Origin: Rhizoctonia solani | Taxonomy: Eukaryota; Basidiomycota; Agaricomycetes; Cantharellales; Ceratobasidiaceae | Direction: 5' to 3' | DNA: 64,000 nt | NCBI RefSeq assembly: GCF_016906535.1 | Contig: NC_057371.1 | Coordinates: 1,426,001-1,490,000, forward strand | Shown: positions 47,193 to 59,500 of the stretch, one piece after another | How the letters are laid out: each line of letters opens with the position of its first letter | Numbering within the stretch: the first letter of the stretch is position 1 | Notes under the pieces: model-generated | What the model saw: the letters and a program-made list of their open reading frames with translations, nothing else | Told to the model about the DNA's origin: nothing | Database searches by the model: none | Position numbers and translations under genes: made by a program

Positions 47193-48000
47193 ATGGCCAA
47201 GTTCACAGGAAGCCTCCCCGTTGAGAGCCCTAGTACTCGCGCGTTTGGCACTCGCGTACGAGTAGATGTCGGTACTACGTTCCCTGACGAAGCAGTCGTC
47301 GGAGTCGCCCCATTCCGAGATACGGAAGGCCGGCCCCTATATGTGGGCACGGCCGTACTCGATGATAGCGCCATACCATGTCAAGTGAGTGAAGACCTGG
47401 CTACCTGCCTAGTGCGCCCACACCGCTCGTTGCTGATCACGTCTCACATCCAGATCGATCCTCAAACGTTGCAATTCAAGCGACCGATGACTCGCAAATC
47501 ACGCCAAGCACAGCCGGCCAGGCGAGTTAGTTGCGGGTCGTTGACCGGTTTCAGCCTTTGCTCACCGTCGCTTTAGATATGACGTCCTAGTAATCAGTTC
47601 ATCTATGCAATGGATATCAGCCTCATTCGGTGAGATACCTTACGGGAAACATCCAGTACATGGTGAGTGTACATATTTCCAACATTATGAGTTGCGTGAG
47701 AGTTGCTGAACTAAATTCTGCTATCCGTAGGGGGGCATGAGAACACTTCACCTCATCTCTACCATGCGATAGCACGCATAGGAAACACGTTTATCCCCGG
47801 AAAAACGAGTCCTGATTTAGTGAGTATCCCCATATCATCCTCCCCTATTCCCTCATAAACCTTCGGGCAGGGCGGGGCACTAGTGACATACGGAGGAGAG
47901 GAGTACTTCTTTGATTCGGATTATTACGTCTTGTAAGTGCTTCGGTATTGTTCTTCCAACGAATATTCCTGAAGCAACGAATTCCAGATGCTGGCGTTGA
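47193..48000 (+). CDS. DM9/DUF3421 repeat protein
   Basis: A protein with two DM9-type repeats, the module found in DUF3421 proteins. The start MAKFTGSLPVESPSTRAFGT leads to repeat 1: DEAVVGVAPFRDTEGRPLYV, GTAVLDDSAIPCQ. Repeat 2 comes after introns: MQWISASFGEIPYGKHPVHG, GHENTSPHLYHAIARIGNTF, IPGKTSPDLGGALVTYGGEE and YFFDSDYYVL. A donor at GTAAGT after YYVL would splice to CWR and stop at 48000, which fits the usual YEVLCW ending, so I prefer it over the in-frame TAA at 47934-47936. Related modules occur in animal lectin-like proteins. No signal peptide and no pore-forming domain is visible. Role unknown. Confidence 0.78.
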
Positions 48001-48338
48001 AGCTTATATGCCTGGTCACTGTTTTAGTTCGTTCAAGTTACACATCCCTGTATCAATACGCATTAAATGTTATCATAATAATGTTTTCGCGGTTCCATGC
48101 ATGAACTTGGAATGAGAGGGTCTTATTTAATTAGCACGTGTTGCTGTCAACGAGAGTTTGGGGCTGCACGCGACCTGGGCAGAGTGAATGGCCGATCAGT
48201 TGAGGCGCTCCGAAGGTTTCAGACATTTTAAATGGTGATGTATAGTTCCATAATCAAGCCACGAAGTCCGAAATTGTATCCGGCTCGTCATCAACGACGG
48301 CTTTGCACACCCTCAAGACCCCTCCGACAGACAACAAA
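48001..48338. other. Intergenic, ribosomal protein promoter
   Basis: 338 bp upstream of the L11 gene. A CACGTG core lies near 48137. No other structure is seen. Confidence 0.45.
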
Positions 48339-49043
48339 ATGGTAAGGAAATGACAAAAATTAGTGAAATGGCTGCTGAATGCGCTACAAATTAGGCCGAC
48401 ACAAAGACCGCCCCCCAGAACCCCATGAAGGAGTTGAGGATTGACAAACTCGTCATCAGTGAGTTGTTGCGCATATCACTCGTACCCTGTTGTCTGAGTG
48501 TGCGGTAGACATCTCCGTTGGCGAGTCTGGTGATCGTTTGACCCGTGCCTCCAAGGTGCTCGAACAGCTCACCGGTCAAACACCCGTAACATCCAAGGCA
48601 CGCTACACTGTTCGTACGTTCGGTATCCGCCGTAACGAAAAGATCGCCGTGCACGTCACGATCCGTGGCCCCAAAGCCGAGGAAATCCTCGAGCGTGGGC
48701 TCAAGGTCAAGGAGTACGAACTCCGCCGCCGCAACTTCTCCGAGACTGGCAACTTTGGGTTCGGTATCCAGGAACACATCGATCTTGGTGCTCGCTACGA
48801 CCCCGCAATCGGTATTTTCGGAATGGACTTTTACGTCGTTATGGGTCGTCCCGGTGCCCGTGTGGCGAGGAGGAAGCAAAAGACGGGTACTATTGGGTTC
48901 ACTCACCGTGTCAAGAAGGAGGACACAATGTCGTGGTTCAAGCAACGCTTCGACGGCATCATCTTGGTACGTCTTGCTCCGTTTTTGCATGCGTTCGGCC
49001 GACTTACCCAACTTGATGTGTCCCGCTTCATTTGCAGAAATAA
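48339..49043 (+). CDS. RPL11: 60S ribosomal protein L11 (uL5)
   Basis: Large-subunit protein of the central protuberance that contacts 5S rRNA. The first coding exon is the ATG alone (48339-48341); exon 2 starts at 48395 with [20 protein letters not shown]. After a second intron: [80 protein letters not shown] and [20 protein letters not shown]. Then come [40 protein letters not shown] and [13 protein letters not shown] third intron separates the last codon, AAA, and the stop (49038-49043). The family length is about 174 residues. The region uses many C-ending codons, as expected for a highly expressed gene. Confidence 0.97.
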
Positions 49044-49334
49044 ACTATTTCGCTCCAGTCCTCATTTGCTCTCTTCCCTATCCGTCACCATGTGTTTGTC
49101 TATATGCCATGCCGATATGCTATCCATGTAACCAGCGTGACATTTCTAAAAGTGGCACCCTCCCGCCGTCTTGTGTCAACGCCAGTGCATATATTGAAAA
49201 AAAAAATTGAAAAAAGGGCCCGAAAGAGATAATCGAAATGAGAAATTGACGAAATAATCATACAGACATCATCCAGTCGTATACAGAGCGGAGGGGATAA
49301 TTCATGATAAAAAGCATGCGTAAAAACATAATAA

Positions 49335-52300
49335 CTACGAAGCATCAACAGTCGTCGTGAGGTTCTCAGCCATGCTAGGTGCAAATTTCCACCGGTTGAC
49401 ACGACAGAACCAACCCTTACGGTCGTTGGACATGGTTTCGTCACAGGGTATCTCGGGGTTGGTGTCCTTGTCCATGTCCTCGTTTTCGGCATCGGTCTTG
49501 TCCTTCTTGGCCTCGTCACCCTTGATCCAGACGCACAAGCCCTTGTCGAAAAACGAAACATCTTCCTCGGTCACTGACTTTCGTAACACCTCGGTCTTTT
49601 TCGATTTGGGTGACAGTGTAGAAAGGGTGTAAGTCTTGTCCTTGTCGTCGTTCAGGGAAAGGATGTACCTAAATGCGGTTAATGACCATCAATCAATTTA
49701 TATTACAACTGAAACTTACTGTTCATCGTCATTCTCCAAAACAATATCCCGTCGGCTAATACTATTATTATCATCGCCTTGTTGTCCAAGCTTTGATTTC
49801 AATCGCTTCGTCGATCGCTCGTTGGATTCTTCGAATACGACCGACCGAAGCGCATGTGGATCGTATACAAACCTGTGAAGGGGGACAGCCCATTTAACAA
49901 ATTTGTTGGATCAAATCGGCAGCATGTATTTACTTACCCTGACGTCGTTCCGCCCTTTCCAAACACGATCGTTTCGGGTACATCCCAGGTGCGCTTCGTG
50001 GGTACAGACAACTGGGCATCTTCGTCGTCAGAGTCCAAGTACCACGTATCGATCCGATCCCGTTTAGCAGGTGGGACGAGATCCAAATCCGCTCGACGCT
50101 TTGCGTATTGTTCCATTCGTTCGCGCCGATTGGGGCGATGAGGGGCGTGCGCAGCATCCTTCTATACAATCAAAAAATAAGTAATCGAAGTGGAAACCAG
50201 GGAGCACTTCAAGTGCTCGAGAAACGCACCTCTGTCCATACGACTTGGACAATTTCCATTCCCCCACCATCGTGACTGTTCCCCCACGAACTACTCCACA
50301 GTTGGCCTGATCCTTGGCCGCCTTCCCATGCGCCTCCTTTTGGTCGCACGGCGTGTCGGCCGCCGTTGGCACCGCCTACCCATACACCAACAATAATTTT
50401 GGCGTCCTGTTTGAGTCGCCTGGCCCGTCGAATTTCAGACCAGTTTGTTCGGCCCGAGTGGACTGCGGCAAGCAGCAAATTGGAATCGTCGGTGTACCCC
50501 GTGACAGCATTTCCCCACAGCGGGATCGTGGGACGAGGGACCCGCGCGGCTGGTTGAAGGGGAAGGAAGCCAGAAGGAACAAGGATAGTATTGGTACGGC
50601 TTGTAGCCATCTGGGCCCAGGTTGTTCCGGGGGAGAGATGTGGGGAGGCACACTGGGAACGGAAGATTCGGATATACATGTGTACCGAGCCAGATCGGTG
50701 AGAGAATAGGGAGTGCAGGTGGGGGTGGAGTTGGATGACGAGCGTAGTGGTGTGAAGTGCGAGGCTGTTGTGGTAGTGGTGGAGGTATTGTATGTAAATG
50801 AGACTGTTTGCCATCATAACCATGCGAGAGCGGGGGAAGGTGTTTAGTTGAGACCAAGGATGAAATGTTTTGTCGTGGGTCTTCTTGTTCGCGCCGCCAG
50901 TCTCGCTCTGGTTCTCTCGGTACTCGTCCTCGATCACGTTCGCGCATACGGTCCCAGTCATCGGGCGGACGCCGGGAGAATTCGTTCTCGATGCGTTTAC
51001 TAGGAGCAGGCGGGCGGCGCGAGTCTCGCATGTCGAGCTCGTGCTGACGATCCCTGTCTCGCTCTCGCTCCCTCGCGGCTGCTCGCACTTGTTCATCATA
51101 CTCGCGCTCTCGGTCCCGGCGTTCTTCCCGCTCGCGCTCCCGTTCTAGGACAGCCCTTTCTCGCTCGCGATACATGAGATCCTCACGCTCTCTTTCCAGC
51201 TCCCGTTCGTCCTTTTCTCGCTCCCTGCTGCGGTCAGCAGTCATCCGCTTGGCCTCGGCGGCACCCCCAATACTTCGCTTGACGCTCGCAGACCGAGCAT
51301 TTCGACTTGATATGCTGTTAACACCACCCCCACTGCGTCGATTCTTGCCCCCAGTCGAGGTATTGGGAGATTCGGGCCGAGAACCGTATATTGGGGCACT
51401 AAATGCCGATGGGGGATAGTTGTCGTCTGGGTGCTTAGAAGCAGCGCCCGGATAGGGCGGGTAATCACGAAGAGGCACAGGGTCAATGGGCTGAGGCCCT
51501 CCAGGTCCCGACAGCGTATTTCGTCTTGATCCTGAAGAAGAGCTCGGACCGTGAGGAGGCGGAGCCGAAGACTGAGATCGCAAAACGTCAACAGAGTCCT
51601 GAAGATAAGATAATGAATAGCTCACTGAATAGTCGGAAGCCATAGGGCTACGCGGGCGACTCATTATGGAGCCTGCACCGTATATATTGTAGGGTGCGGC
51701 GGGGGAACGAGAAGCACCTGCGGGGTAAGCAGCAACTGGTGACCGGGGGGCGGGGGTGATCGGGATAATAGGTTGAGGACCCCGGGAAGCGTTGGGAGGT
51801 GGGCCGTTTGAGAAATGGGACGAGCCATATCCTGGCGGGGAGCCCGCGACAGACGAGCTCGAGCCGGGGCCAGATGGGGCAGGTGGCTGTGGGCCCGATG
51901 GCGGGTTGGCGGACGTCGAGGGCGCGGGGTGGCTGTGGATCACGTGGACATGTGAGTGGGGATGAGGCAGCGGGTGGTGTGGATGATGAGTGTGAGAATG
52001 GGAGTGCGAGTGCTGGTGGGTGTGGGTGTGGTGATGGTGGTGAGGGTGTGGGTGACCAGAGAGGTGGCTGTGCCCCTGGGGAGGATGCAATGGATGTGAA
52101 TGGTGTGTGTGCGAGTGGAAATGGTGCGCCGGCTGGGACGTGTGTGTCGGCGAGGGCGTGTAGTTGGCTGGAGGATGATACGATCCATGGCCATGGGACT
52201 GGGAGGGAGGCGCGTATGCGTGCGAGTATTGACTCGACGAATTTGCATAGTTTTGGTTTGAATTTGACGATGGTTGGGAGTACGAATGCGGGTATGACGA

Positions 52301-52624
52301 CGCCAGTGGCTCGTTGGTCGTATATGGAGCCGGTGCTGGCGGCGGTGGTGCGGGTGGTTGGCTCGGGGCCGCGGGTGGCGGTGCAGATGCTGGTGTGGAT
52401 GCTGGTGGCCGTCGTTGCGAGCTCTCCGACTCTGGCTGCAGCAACGATGCAAGGTCCATACGCGACGACGGAGCCATCGTTGTGTGTGTTTCTGTTTGTG
52501 CAGTATGCTCGCTCTCTGGTGCTTGCTCGCTGTTGGTGTTCTTACTAGTAGGTGGAGTGGTCGCAAGACCCGTGTGCACGTCACTCGGGGAAAGATTTCT
52601 GTGTTGAGCAACAGAGGGGGCCAT
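49335..52624 (-). CDS. Rxt3-type histone deacetylase complex protein, His-rich
   Basis: Homologue of Rxt3, a component of the Rpd3L histone deacetylase complex. The long N-terminal arm (MAPSVAQHRNLSPSDVHTGL) is Pro/Ser-rich and holds a His-rich tract (HTHQHSHSHSHTHHPHHP-like, about 51920-52123). It is followed by a long Arg/Glu alternating helix (REREDLMYRERERAVLERER). The conserved domain has SPIWLGTHVYPNLPFP, TILVPSGFLPL, WGNAVTGYTDDSNLLLAAVH, SGRTNWSEIRRARRLKQDAK and IIVGVWVGGANGGRH, then SSSWGNSHDGGGMEIVQVVW. The end has RDRIDTWYLDSDDEDAQLSV, KGWFCRVNRWKFAPSMAENL and stop. An apparent frame change at 50611-50653 is resolved by a 43-nt GT-AG intron. Symbol left blank because sequence similarity to yeast Rxt3 could not be measured. 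Confidence 0.82.
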
Positions 52625-54189
52625 TTATTGGATGGACGATGGCAAATTCTTGGTCAACAAACTGCCTCCGGCCTCGTCGCGTGGCGTTGTTCCTCCCAGG
52701 GCATCATCCGCTCTTTCGGGTTAAAGAACTTTATTTTCCTGATCTCTCTGGGGCGTTTCGTCAACAACCAGCCCACCTCAATGTTCATCTCCAGCTCCTT
52801 CGTCTCCTGTCTTGCTCCTCTTCGCATCTATCCTTTCTATTTCCCATCTTTATATGCACACAATACACCCCCAACCCAACCGTCGATCGCCTGCGAATCC
52901 AAGATCGGCAATCCCCCGCGCGCCTTCTTAATCGGGATAATAGTCTTTGTTGTTTGCTGTCGTCATCTATGCATCTCAATTTTCGCCGGAACCCTCGGCT
53001 TGCCACGGCTTTTTCTTCCTTCCCTTTTCACGCGCCCTTGCTATCGTCCCAGCGCAACGAACCCATAGCACACACTTGCTCCCTAGCTGTTTGGCCCTCG
53101 GGGCTGAGATGCTGGTCTTGAGATAAACTCAAGAGACGTACTCATTTGCTAAATGATTTCAACGCGTGCAACTCTCTCGTCATACGGGTCTGGATCTGAC
53201 CACCCCATGCATACATCGCATGTATAATTTCCAAGTTGGACATCCTTATGTCAATCGCGGGGGCTCGGCCACGGCTTCCCTTCTAAACTTGAAATGAATC
53301 ACAGAATACCATTCACGCGACACAGTAGCTCCATATTTACCACCAAGGTTTCAATGTCGGTCCAGACTTTACAGTCATCCATACCTGAGCCACAGTCCAT
53401 CCCTTCCTACAATACACACACATACACGCAACTTTCTATCCCATACACGTTTAAATTGGAATCAAAGTGCATTACGATAAGGCCTACAAATCATGATCGA
53501 AGCCCCGAGGAGTCTCCATTGAGCAAAGGGCGCGTCGTTGCCGCTTCGAGCAAAACCGCGAAACGCACCGACGGTTCATATGAGCAAGAATATAATTAAT
53601 TTATTTTAGAGTTTTCAGTTTGTCGCTTCGGAGAAGCCAAGTGTCTGTCTCACGTTCGACCAGTGTCTGTGGTTATCTCGATCGCGGGAACAAGACTCCA
53701 AGTGATCGGCCAAGACCAAGTTAGACCTTGTACCACCTTTCAAACTTACCTATCCAGAGTTCACCTCAAACTTCCGAGTCAATCCCTAGGCTACGCTTGG
53801 TAAAATTTAATGCCCTCTTAAATCGGCCGACAGTTCAATAGACTCTACTTGATCAGATCGACTGAACGATATAAAGATCACACGCTGAATAGGATATCCA
53901 AACTCTATAGAACCATCTCTGAATGTAGATCTATTCAATTTTACTGAACCAACGCCACGAATCGACTCTATGACGCGCATACACACCATCGATTCAACGT
54001 AACCACCGCAAGATGAGCAGTTGTTGTTTTGTCACGTGCACGTGACTTCGCGAGTTGGACATCCACGTGCCCGTGGAATTTCTTCTCCATCCCCGCCCAG
54101 TTAGTTACCTTTGCTTCGTTCATTCGCCCGAGGCTTTTTGTTTATCATATTGTCGTACATCAATCAAGAGCCGCTGAGAACTGAATAGA
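52625..54189. other. Intergenic region between divergent genes
   Basis: 1.57 kb between the Rxt3-type gene (-) and the HIRIP3-like gene (+). Pyrimidine-rich stretches at 52690-53050 suggest 5' leader and promoter sequence of the Rxt3-type gene. A perfect hairpin (TCTTGAG at 53116-53122, CTCAAGA at 53128-53134) and a palindromic E-box block near 54031 are the only structures I note. Confidence 0.45.
54031..54046. promoter_or_regulatory. 16-bp perfect palindrome with two overlapping CACGTG cores
   Basis: GTCACGTGCACGTGAC equals its own reverse complement and contains CACGTG twice. A third CACGTG lies at 54064-54069. The block ends about 120 bp upstream of the ATG of the HIRIP3-like gene. CACGTG is the site of bHLH factors (Cbf1, Pho4, SREBP types); use here is inference. 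Confidence 0.6.
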
Positions 54190-56346
54190 ATGGCCAAGGT
54201 ATGTACCGAATGTGGAAATTGCGGGTAGGGGTTTAATCAATGTGTATCTGGTAGACTTCGCCTTCCAAGCCCAAGTCTAGTGATGGTAAACCCAAGTCTA
54301 GATCCAAGGTAAGCCTGATCAACAATAACTAAAAATCAAGCTGATGATTGTATGTAGCCTGCGTCCAAGGTGAGAGAGAGAGGATGCTCGAGTAGGCGCC
54401 TATGCTGTGCGAACCTCACGTACCTCGAGTAGTCCAAGCCAGAAAGCGATTCGGAGCAGAAACCTACAAGCCTAAATCCGGAGCTAAAAAGAGCAAAAAG
54501 GCGATCGGCGAAAGTGAAAGCGAGGGAGAAGATAAGGCTCCGCCGGCTATACAGAAGTCTAAAGTGCGCATTAGCAATGCCCCGCACATCTGTGCTTGCT
54601 AAACTTTTGGGCTAGAAACGTAAAGCCGACTCTGAAGAGGATGAATCTTCTCCGCCTCCAGCTTCCAAATCACGTAAACGCAAGTCTGAGGGTGGAACTG
54701 AAAAACCAAAGACTGGTAAAAAGGTATGTGATCAGCGTGTGAGATGGAATTACTATTTCTGGGTACTAATGCTTCCATATTTAGCCTAGGGCCTCTACCA
54801 AGGTAAACACATCTTCTAATGTGGTGGATGGGTTCTCACTATATGGATATAGTCCAAGGCTCAAGTCGACTCGGACGAAAGCGAGCCCGAAGCCCCGCAG
54901 CCTTCCAAATCTAAACGAAAACAAAAAGAGGAAAGTCCTACGAGCGATGTGATGGATATGGACGGCGAGCCTGAACTTTCAGATGAGGAAGAATCATCTG
55001 CACCAGCCAAGGGCGCCAAAAAGGTACGAGAGTTCGAATCCGTATTGATGATCGTATTCATCTGGCTCATTGGCGTTCTAGGAACGGAAGCGTAAACAGG
55101 CTGCAGTAATTAAGGTATGGCTGACTGTAAATTTGAGGGTGGCTGGTTGATCTAATGTGGGGTTGTGGGCAGTCGCGCGAGTTTATTGAGGATTCGGACG
55201 ATGAGGAATCATTCAATGCTCCTCCCCCGCCCACATCTACTTCTGGCAAAGCCAAGGCTGCCATATCAAAAACGAATACGCCGAAGACTCCAAGCAAGTC
55301 CAAGGGAAAGGTGACTGGGTTCGCTGACATGCGAAGATGGTCAACCCTTCTGACTGGACTCTACTCATGATTCGCCTCTAGGTTAAACCAAAGGATCATA
55401 ACAAGGGAAAGGACACAGATGGTGACGGCGATTTGGTAAGTTGTCTTCAGCTCATGCTATCTCCATCAGGACCAAACATGTCTTTTATAGCGGAGCGAGT
55501 CGGAGATCGATGTACTGCTTGAGCAAAACTCATCCCCTGCAAAAGGAGCAGAGAAGGATGGTGCCAAAGGACGGGGCAAATCCAAATCTGACGCTAAGGT
55601 TTGTACCCAGTCACGTTCTGTTCGATCGTTGTAAACTGATGTGGGCTGGTAGGAACCTAAGGAGCCCAAACCCAAAAAATCACGAGGAAAGGAACTTGTG
55701 GGTGGTTTTCCGTCATCGGAATCACTTCTCTTATTTACTTAGCCTGGTTATTTGTAGAGTAAGGACGAAGAGGCGATCAAAAGGCTCAAGGTAAGGCACA
55801 CCACTTTGTTTTATCGTTCCTTTCTGATTATACCTTCAAGTCCTTTATCGTTGCTTGCGGGGTGCGCAAAGTATGGTCTAAAGAATTCAAAGACAAGCCA
55901 AACCCAAATCAGCAAATCGCACACTTGAGAAATATTTTGACAGACCTCGGAATGGGCTCCCGCCCAAGTATGGAACAAGCACGCGCCATCAAAATACGCA
56001 GGGAACTTGCCCAAGAACTTGGTGCGAATATAGTGCGACTCTCACGTCGCAGGCTGACAGTTTGTTATTTTTTTACAGAGGATGTCAAAGAGTTTGATGC
56101 TGTTGTAAATGCACCCCGTAGAGGTCGCGCTGCTGCACCTAGACATTCACTTGCCGAACCTGGAGGAGCCGCGGATCCCAAAAGCGAGGATGATGAGGAT
56201 GAAGACGATGACGAAGAAGAGAAGCCTGTACCAAAAAGGGTACGTGTATGGGTAATTGACGTACAGAGTTACTGACTTTGGTCCACCAATCACCGCAGAA
56301 ATCTGCGTTTAGTTTCTTGGCAGGTCAAAGTAGTGATGAGGAATAG
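54190..56346 (+). CDS. HIRIP3-like histone chaperone
   Basis: A basic/acidic, largely disordered nuclear protein with a conserved C-terminal block like HIRIP3, a histone H2A-H2B chaperone. Exon 1 is three codons (MAK), then TSPSKPKSS. Many tiny exons follow, with runs of Ser, Lys and acidic residues (SREFIEDSDDEESFNAPPPP, KTPSKSKGK). The conserved part is EAIKRLKSMVWSKEFKDKP, NPNQQIAHLRNILTDLGMGS and RPSMEQARAIKIRRELAQEL, then EDVKEFDAVVNAPRRGRAA. It ends acidic (SEDDEDEDDDEEEKPVPKR) with KSAFSFLAGQSSDEE and stop. At least twelve short introns. The chaperone call rests on the VWSKEF...LGM...S...A...RREL pattern and is moderate. Confidence 0.72.
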
Positions 56347-56517
56347 TGCATTATTTATCTTGCTTTATTTGTTCAGTATTGTATATAGGTGTACTTTTAT
56401 CCCTTAATCCACAGTAGTACTTGCGCGTCAAAACCATAATATTAAAGTGATTCGTAGTGACATGCGGGCGAATAAAATAAATACGTCTGCGATGGCCCAA
56501 AACTCTCAAATATCCAA

Positions 56518-59500
56518 TTACCAACTCTCATCAGTGAACCTATCAAGTACCGCAACTGACTCTTCCACATCTTTTTGTGCCTTCTTCCGCATGTAGAAAA
56601 TCGGACAATCTTTACTAGTGCAGAGCACCTCCTGAAGAACAAATTGAGATACTTATCCAAATACGGATTAAGCAGACTTACTTGGTGCAGTGATCCCTGG
56701 CAGCGTTGACACTGTGTCCATAAACGAGCGAACGCCACTTGTAGATCGGATGTCTGTCGAGACTAGATAAATTCAAATTTGAATTGAGCAGCTGGCTCGT
56801 TCGATGAATGCCGATGAACACATGCCTGTTTATAGTATAGCTCCATCAATCGGGGACGACAGTTATTGCACACGGCTCCCACTAGAACAGAGACACTACG
56901 TCAACAAACGTATCAAGTGGTTAATAGTGGCGGCATACTGTTGCTATTGCTGGTTTTCAACGCCGTTTTACATCCAAGGCACGTAACGGTCTTTACCGCG
57001 AATTTCATGAGACCACCAATTGTCGGAGTTGCGATTTGGATCGTGCGGGTATGGCTTCCCGAAACTATAAGTACACGACGGCCAATGAATTGCGGTTCGC
57101 CGGGGTGTATGAAAAAATATCAAACGCACGTAAGGTTGCAGCTTCCTTTTCTCCTTTAATGGGTTCGAAGATACGCATCAAAGGTTTGGACAGCTGGTTG
57201 TCGAGATAATACTTGGTATCGATCGGAATGTTGTTCTCCAAAACATAGAGAGGGTCTTCCGACTTTTCGTATGCCGCGGCACCTTCGTATAATGTTTCAG
57301 CCAACTGGTCGTACGGTTATACGAACCAACTCACCTTTTGCAGCCTTCACTATCACATATGCGACACGATCACCCAACGCAGGGGCCGAACCTTTAAAGA
57401 ATAACCGTTAGTCGTTGCAATATAGATGAATCACTATTTGCCAAGTACCTGCGTCGCGTTTTTTCATACGTTCGGCGAGTTCTACGTGTGCTTGTTTGGC
57501 AGCATAATCTTCGACCGCTGGGTTCAAAAAAAACTTCTTTCTGAATCTGGAGTCGCATACTCACCTGCTTTGGCCAGAGCTTTGGTGATAACCAGCTGAG
57601 ACATATCGATTCGGTTTTGGAGTAAATCAGAGATAATTTGCTTGGTATAGCTAACGGCACTGCGTTCAGTACCAGAAAACATGCAATGCCATTGTACTTA
57701 CTCTTCTGCACCCTTGACATCACGGTCGATCAACATCTTGCGCAGACATGTCTCTATGACCGTTTGTACCAGCCGACAATTGTCTCTCCGAACAGTCTGA
57801 AGGCAGCAATTAATGAATCGAACCAAATGCCCTAGGGAGTTCTTACCTCAATGCCCTTGGCGTCCATTTTATCGTACTTTTTCGGGTTGGTCCAATACAA
57901 GCCAGCATAGCGCTTCTTGTTAATGAGCAAGTAAGGAAAGTAGACCTTCTCGAATTCGAGTTTGATTGGTTTGACAAACTTGGCCGTGATGAGCTCAGCA
58001 GCCTCCGCGCCTGAAATGAAGTTAGTTGAGAATGATTGTATATGCGCGAACCATTGGGCCGCATACCAAGTGCCATGGTACTTTCAAGGTCCGTAGTCCC
58101 AAACTTGATCATGACGGAATCGGTATCACCATAAATTACTTCTGCGTCATGTTCCCGCCCGTTGTTAATACAGTACTCAGTTTCAACTTCATGTTTGGTT
58201 CGCTCGATCATTTCACGACCGTAAGCGGTAACACTTGAAGATATGGCCAAGCACGGGAGGCGTCCAATAGTGGCACCAGTAAACCCATAAACCGAGTTTG
58301 CACTGATCTGTTTTCGGGTTGTTTTTAGAATCATAAAATAATGATAACATTTGAATATACCTTCAATGCAAGTTGACGACCATCCAACACAGCTCGTTTG
58401 AAAGGGTCTGTTTCTTTTTTGAGGTCGGCTTTAGCGCGTTTTCGGGCCGCGATCAGGTCTTCCAGAATAGTAGGTAGCAATCCCTTCCTACGCTTGGCCG
58501 TAACAAAGAAATCTAGTGGGTTTGTAAGTTCAAGTTTTGAATACATATGGCACAGAGTTGCCTACCGTTGTTTGGAGTCTGTATATAGTCTTCTCCCTTG
58601 ACGAGCCCGTGTTGTTCAATCGTTTCCTTGTAAAGCAGGGTGGTGTAGCAAAGGTTATGTGCCATCATGATAGACGGGTACAGAGAGCTAAAATCGAGGG
58701 TGGCTATCGGAACATCATAGTACCCGCGCTTTGGCTCAATAACTGTGGCACCTTCGTATTGCTCGTCGACCCCTGTGGAGTTCACTGAGCGTCATTGATC
58801 ATAATGCACAAGATACCCATACCTTCTGCCTTCATGTTGGGGATAACATATCCGTCGGCATTGGCTTTCCGGTAGAGTTGAGAAATAACCTTGATTTGTT
58901 GTCCTTTTTGAAGCAAATAGTTGAATGGGACACCCGTGACCCTTGCCATTTCCGTATAGTTCACGAAACACATTAGCTTATCCATAAGTCTCTGAGGAAG
59001 ATACGCATCCTTGGAGGGGTTGAGTGTCTGATATCATGTCAAGAAGAAGAGCCCACACCTTTAAACAGTAAACGGCCAATCGTCGCCTTGTCTCGGCGTT
59101 CCCGTTTTGTAGGTCTGTAATAACGGAATGGTGCACGTCTTCTTTTTGTTCACCAAGAAAATGGGCGCAGACAGCATTCAAGGTATAGCTTCGGAGTTTT
59201 TGTTCGCGCTGCATGTACTGCAGCATATCAAGTTGTAGTCGACCATTTAACTGGGTCTCTTTGGAGTCTCTCTGGCCAAATGCCTTGGAGCTAAAGTGGG
59301 TGTCCTTGGTGGTAGTTTTATAGTCTGGTGCGAGTCAATATAGCGTTGTATAGGTCCCATAGGGCTCACGTTTAATGCGTCCCAAGTGGGGGAATCCATC
59401 AGAAGCTCCTTTAAGGGCTCGAGCACGATCTAAAAGGTAAGGCAGATCGAAGTTGGCGATATTGTAACCGATAACAACGTCGGGATCGACCTCTTCAACG

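Noticed and set aside
50611..50653. Suspected frameshift in the Rxt3-type gene
   Set aside because: A 43-nt intron with proper GT and AG ends restores the frame and gives the conserved ILVPSGF block.
50209..51099. 296-codon minus-strand frame as a separate gene
   Set aside because: Its first half is an alternative frame of the Rxt3-type coding exon. Its second half is simply the next exons of that gene.
51799..52607. Long plus-strand frames opposite the His/Pro-rich exon
   Set aside because: They are antisense shadows of a biased, GC-rich coding sequence, with no family match.
53085..53135. tRNA-like look (a tggcc...gatgctggtcttgag string)
   Set aside because: It resembles the D-arm and anticodon region of a tRNA gene, but no acceptor stem or GGTTCGA-type T-loop follows. 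Only a simple hairpin remains.
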